Shown: piece by piece, positions 61,101-64,000 of the stretch | How the letters are laid out: each line of letters opens with the position of its first letter | How positions within the stretch are numbered: the stretch's first letter is position 1 | Assembly: GCA_950295325.1 (NCBI GenBank) | Contig: OX485806.1 | Span: 34,100,001 to 34,164,000, forward strand | Source of the DNA: Polytrichum commune | Lineage: Eukaryota > Streptophyta > Polytrichopsida > Polytrichales > Polytrichaceae | Reading direction: 5' to 3' | Length of the DNA: 64,000 nt | Position numbers and translations under genes: made by a program | Notes under the pieces: model-generated | Told to the model about the DNA's origin: nothing | The model's input: only the letters and a program-made list of their open reading frames with translations | Databases searched by the model: none

Positions 61101-61251
61101 CTGCCTGCCACCATACCTGAATAGGATCACTCATCGAAATTCCGTTCGCCAAAGCGGACTGGAAGCTGTTGTTGCCCTGATTGGCGTTGCTCATCTGCAG
61201 CATTTGCGCCAACCCTAACTGCAGGCTCGGCTTCATCTCGCCCGCGTCCAT
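58161..61251 (-). CDS. Serine hydroxymethyltransferase, SHM6/SHM7-like
   Basis: A 650-residue protein from two coding exons, 61117-61251 and 58161-59978, joined in phase 0 (ATTCAG|GTATGG..GGGGCAG|GGA). The enzyme exchanges serine plus tetrahydrofolate for glycine plus 5,10-methylene-tetrahydrofolate, with pyridoxal phosphate. The [16 protein letters not shown] motif holds the PLP lysine near residue 424; [18 protein letters not shown] and NKYSEG are also present. [15 protein letters not shown], in place of the usual SGSPAN, and [11 protein letters not shown] match the plant SHM6/7 class. The N-terminal 180 residues or so, rich in Ser, Pro and Gln with KMKRRG and RKRGVREWG basic patches, are an extension of that class. 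Arabidopsis SHM7/MSA1 is reported to be nuclear and to affect S-adenosylmethionine supply, so a nuclear role is plausible. The start is the first in-frame ATG (61249-61251). Confidence 0.95.
60473..61116. repeat. Imperfect tandem triplication within SHMT intron 1
   Basis: Units of roughly 290 bp starting near 60473, 60763 and 60961 (the last shortened) share TCATTCTGCTCTCTC, CGCCTCCTCTTCAAACCC and TAATTCTTC-like blocks. The copy of the exon 1 end at about 60667 repeats the splice donor context (TATTCAG|GTATGG). Next to the real donor is a CTGC tetranucleotide run, about 61085-61109. Confidence 0.7.
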
Positions 61252-61660
61252 TGCCCCCCCACGGTACCTCGAAACCTCCACAAACTGCGCCAAAACGGCA
61301 GCTCGTCACCAAACTACTTCTACTCAACTTGCGACGCACCTCGCAAACCGGAAATCGTGGACAGAAAGAATCAATTTGTGCCGCTCTAGGGCGGGAACAA
61401 GTGACAAGAGCGAAGCATAGTCAACCACCAACAATCAATTCGTAGCAGCGGCTATGGTGTAATCTGTTTGCTGTGCACACAAAGCAAGGTTGTGCTTCTT
61501 GCTCTCCGGCTGCCTTCGTCCGGCCCTTCCTTTCAAAAGAGCCCCGCCCCGGTGCATGCACCCGTTGCTACCTACCAACCTCTTCCTACCTACCAAGTGC
61601 TGGAGTCTGGAATCTTCTTCTACTTTTCTAAGGAGACACACCCCCCTTATTCGGTTACTT
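61252..61660 (-). promoter_or_regulatory. Upstream region of SHMT
   Basis: Sequence directly above the SHMT ATG, richer in GC near 61300 and again near 61510-61560. No TATA element was assigned. The open frames here on both strands are not supported as genes. Confidence 0.3.
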
Positions 61661-61666
61661 TTCTTA

Positions 61667-62064
61667 CGGATCTTGAGTTCACACCTACGGGTCCCAAGTC
61701 CTAAGTCCCAAGTCCTTGAGTCCCAAGTCACTTGAGGTCAATCCGTGCAATCTCAACCGTTGAGAGCATGGAAGTTGGAACTTACCACTTCACACTGGCT
61801 GCCAAGTCCTAAGTCTTGAGTATGACATGGTTGCCTACTTGGCAACACATTTTGGAGGTGAGGCTAGGAACGAACTTGTGTTGAGAGTTGGATCAAGCAA
61901 AAGGCTACACTCAACTCTCAACACAAGTCCTGCATATATTTTTACTTAAAATAATTAAAATCCAACTTCAATGATAATTAAGCATGTTTTAATGAAATCT
62001 TGAGGCTCGGAAGTTGGGACATTGCCTCCATGTGTGGGACTTGGGACCCCATGTGAACCGGCCC
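61667..62064. mobile_element. Candidate MITE with a central hairpin
   Basis: The termini share GTTCACA..GGGTCCCAAGTCC, read from the left at about 61676 and inverted from the right at about 62058. Outside lie TTA (left) and TAA (right), so the duplication is not exact. The centre holds perfect 17-bp arms ACTTGTGTTGAGAGTTG / CAACTCTCAACACAAGT at 61874-61890 and 61912-61928. Confidence 0.55.
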
Positions 62065-62286
62065 TAAGTCCTAATTCTCAATTTCTAAATTTACCAATCT
62101 TAATGGTAAAAATGATCTCACTTCAAACTCACTTGAATGTCATTTTATTCACACCTATAGGCAAACATTATCAAAGACATCACCTATCTAGAGTGGGTTA
62201 CTATTGTATATCTATTTGCACATGGCCACCGTTAAACTCACCTTGCTTGCCACATGTCATCATGTCAACATGTCGTTTGATCACTA

Positions 62287-62520
62287 CATTAGCAAGTCAC
62301 TACACTAAATTTTGTATTTAGTGTAAGTTATTGATTGGAATTATCAATGTTTTGTTTATTTACTATATATCTCATATTTTGTTAACAAATGTCAAATTGG
62401 TTGTTTGGACAATATAGAACATTAACAAACTTTGCTTACATCAGTAGTAATATGATATAGCATTGTGTAACTCCAAATAATAAGTGACACTAAATATCAT
62501 ATTTAGCATAGTCACTACGT
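62287..62520. mobile_element. Small MITE, TATTTAGTGT family
   Basis: The left end has CACTACACTAAATTTTGTAT. The right end, inverted, has AGTGACTATGCTAAATAT and ATTTAGTGTCACTTA. The interior is AT-rich and non-coding. Confidence 0.6.
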
Positions 62521-64000
62521 AGTAATCATGGTCTTTAAAATTTAGCTAACCATTCTAGTACACATGTGGTAAGTTACCACCAAGGTTAGGCATTGATTGT
62601 GTTGTTAGATTATAACTATGCAATAACTTAACCTAGCAATGGTAACTTAACGCATGAGGTAGGTTCACGATGGGTCAAGTGTCAATGTAGATCAAAACAG
62701 CCAAGATGTAAAGAAAAGATACCCACACGTGTAAACCATGCTTTATTAGTACACCTTGAATTTTAGTGGTATGTGGTTTGGTGTGGCTCCAAGAACATAT
62801 ACCAAAAAGACAAGTTTTTTTTAAAGAGATTAGACTACTTGCTCCAAATATGACTATCGTTTAGGTTCAATACCTAGTCAACACAATTGGCGGGATCTAG
62901 ATGAGCATGAGCATCTTCACTTTGATGATAGATAACATAATCATGCAAGCTCCAAAAAAAACAATAAGGGAAGTAGCTATATATGGCCTCGATTTGGATT
63001 TGCTAACGATCTTGTAATAATCACATGTTTTGTATCTAGGAGAAATGGGCTAGTTGGACAAAGTAACCATTTAAGCTCCAGTTGTCTTGTTTCCCCAATT
63101 TATTGGATATAAGTGACCGCTCATCCAGGCGGAGAGCACTTCCAACCACACTCTTGTGCTTTTCTAACCACAAAAAGAACATCTCATCCCTAACCACGAG
63201 TTTTATGTCCGTGAGTAGACTGATTATGTCCCACAAACAACTTTACTGGACCGATATCTCATTGCCGATTGCAACTTGTCATCCACTCTCTTCTCGTTGG
63301 TTATGTTGTTCATAAACATTAGGTGTGTTGTGCTTCATTTGCATATCATGTATTTCAATTAATGTATATGTCAACTTATGATACATGTTGTAGGGGTTGT
63401 GATAAAAACATGCCCTTCCCAAGTTTGTTGGTGATGCTTCCAACTAGCCATGTTTAGAATTTATCATGCTCCTCAACCCCGATCAAGAAGTTGAATTGTC
63501 TAAGAATAACAATATTCAGCTTTAATGATGTTTCTTGTCGTTTTCACCTTGACCCTTGTAAGTGTCATGAAATTTTACTCAATATATTGTAAGAAGCTTT
63601 GAATGTAGAGAACTTACATTGGAAAGGCCCCATTAGACATAGGTTTAGGCAACCTAAATAGTATCACAACCTATGTCTTCAACAAACTATGGAGCCCATG
63701 TTCCAAAAGGAAGGCACTAAACCATTTACTCCACTGTGGCCACCCATGGATCACTATAAAGGTGAACATGCTTGTATTCACAACCGTGACTAGAATCACC
63801 AACGTTTTTTTATATATTTTTTGTTTGGGGCAGGGGTGTTCTTTCCTTGTCCAACAAAAGCAAAGCTTACACTTGAAGGTGAGCACACACGATTTGATTG
63901 CCAAAATAATTTAAAATTTTCACGTGATTAGGATTAGATTTTTGTGTTGATTTCACTCCGTCTTCGTCCTAGTTTTGCTTTGACCGATATCATGTTCAGG
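62521..64000. other. Intergenic DNA, nothing recognised
   Basis: AT-rich. It contains a diverged copy of the dispersed GGACTATGTGCTC motif near 62829. Short open frames show no domain. Confidence 0.4.

Overview
The window looks like nuclear DNA from a streptophyte: a land plant, possibly an early-diverging one, or a charophyte alga. Three intact genes support this. They are a plant-type two-pore vacuolar cation channel (TPC1), a short plant-type Alba protein, and a serine hydroxymethyltransferase of the SHM6/SHM7 class. All three have plant-style GT..AG introns. Species cannot be named from the sequence. Exons were assembled by hand from six-frame reading, splice signals, phase continuity and remembered family sequence; no database search was run.

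Layout. 1-14.5 kb: AT-rich, no supportable gene, carrying inverted-repeat elements, two Harbinger-like MITEs with TTA duplications and several minisatellites. 14.9-22.3 kb: two convergent two-exon genes, a RING-like coiled-coil protein (+) and a DDE-type transposase-like protein (-). Each is open apart from exactly one in-frame stop codon. 23.1-29.1 kb: a decayed Ty3/gypsy retroelement (-) with a half PHD finger after a truncated integrase. 29-36 kb: intergenic, with a retroelement ORF remnant at 32.3-32.8 kb and at least four small inverted-repeat elements. 36.7-39.7 kb: Alba (-). 41.7-42.7 kb: a pogo/Tigger transposase remnant next to a strong hairpin. 45.4-53.1 kb: TPC1 (-), 23 coding exons, 746 aa. 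53-58 kb: intergenic, including a MITE whose empty site survives nearby. 58.2-61.3 kb: SHMT (-), two coding exons, 650 aa. 61.3-64 kb: intergenic repeats.

The three housekeeping genes do not form a pathway. Alba binds nucleic acid, TPC1 conducts cations at the vacuole, and SHMT serves one-carbon or S-adenosylmethionine supply. They share the minus strand and have repeats inside their introns. The most unusual item is the convergent RING/transposase pair. It may be a two-gene DNA transposon or a derivative of one, but no terminal inverted repeats were found around it.
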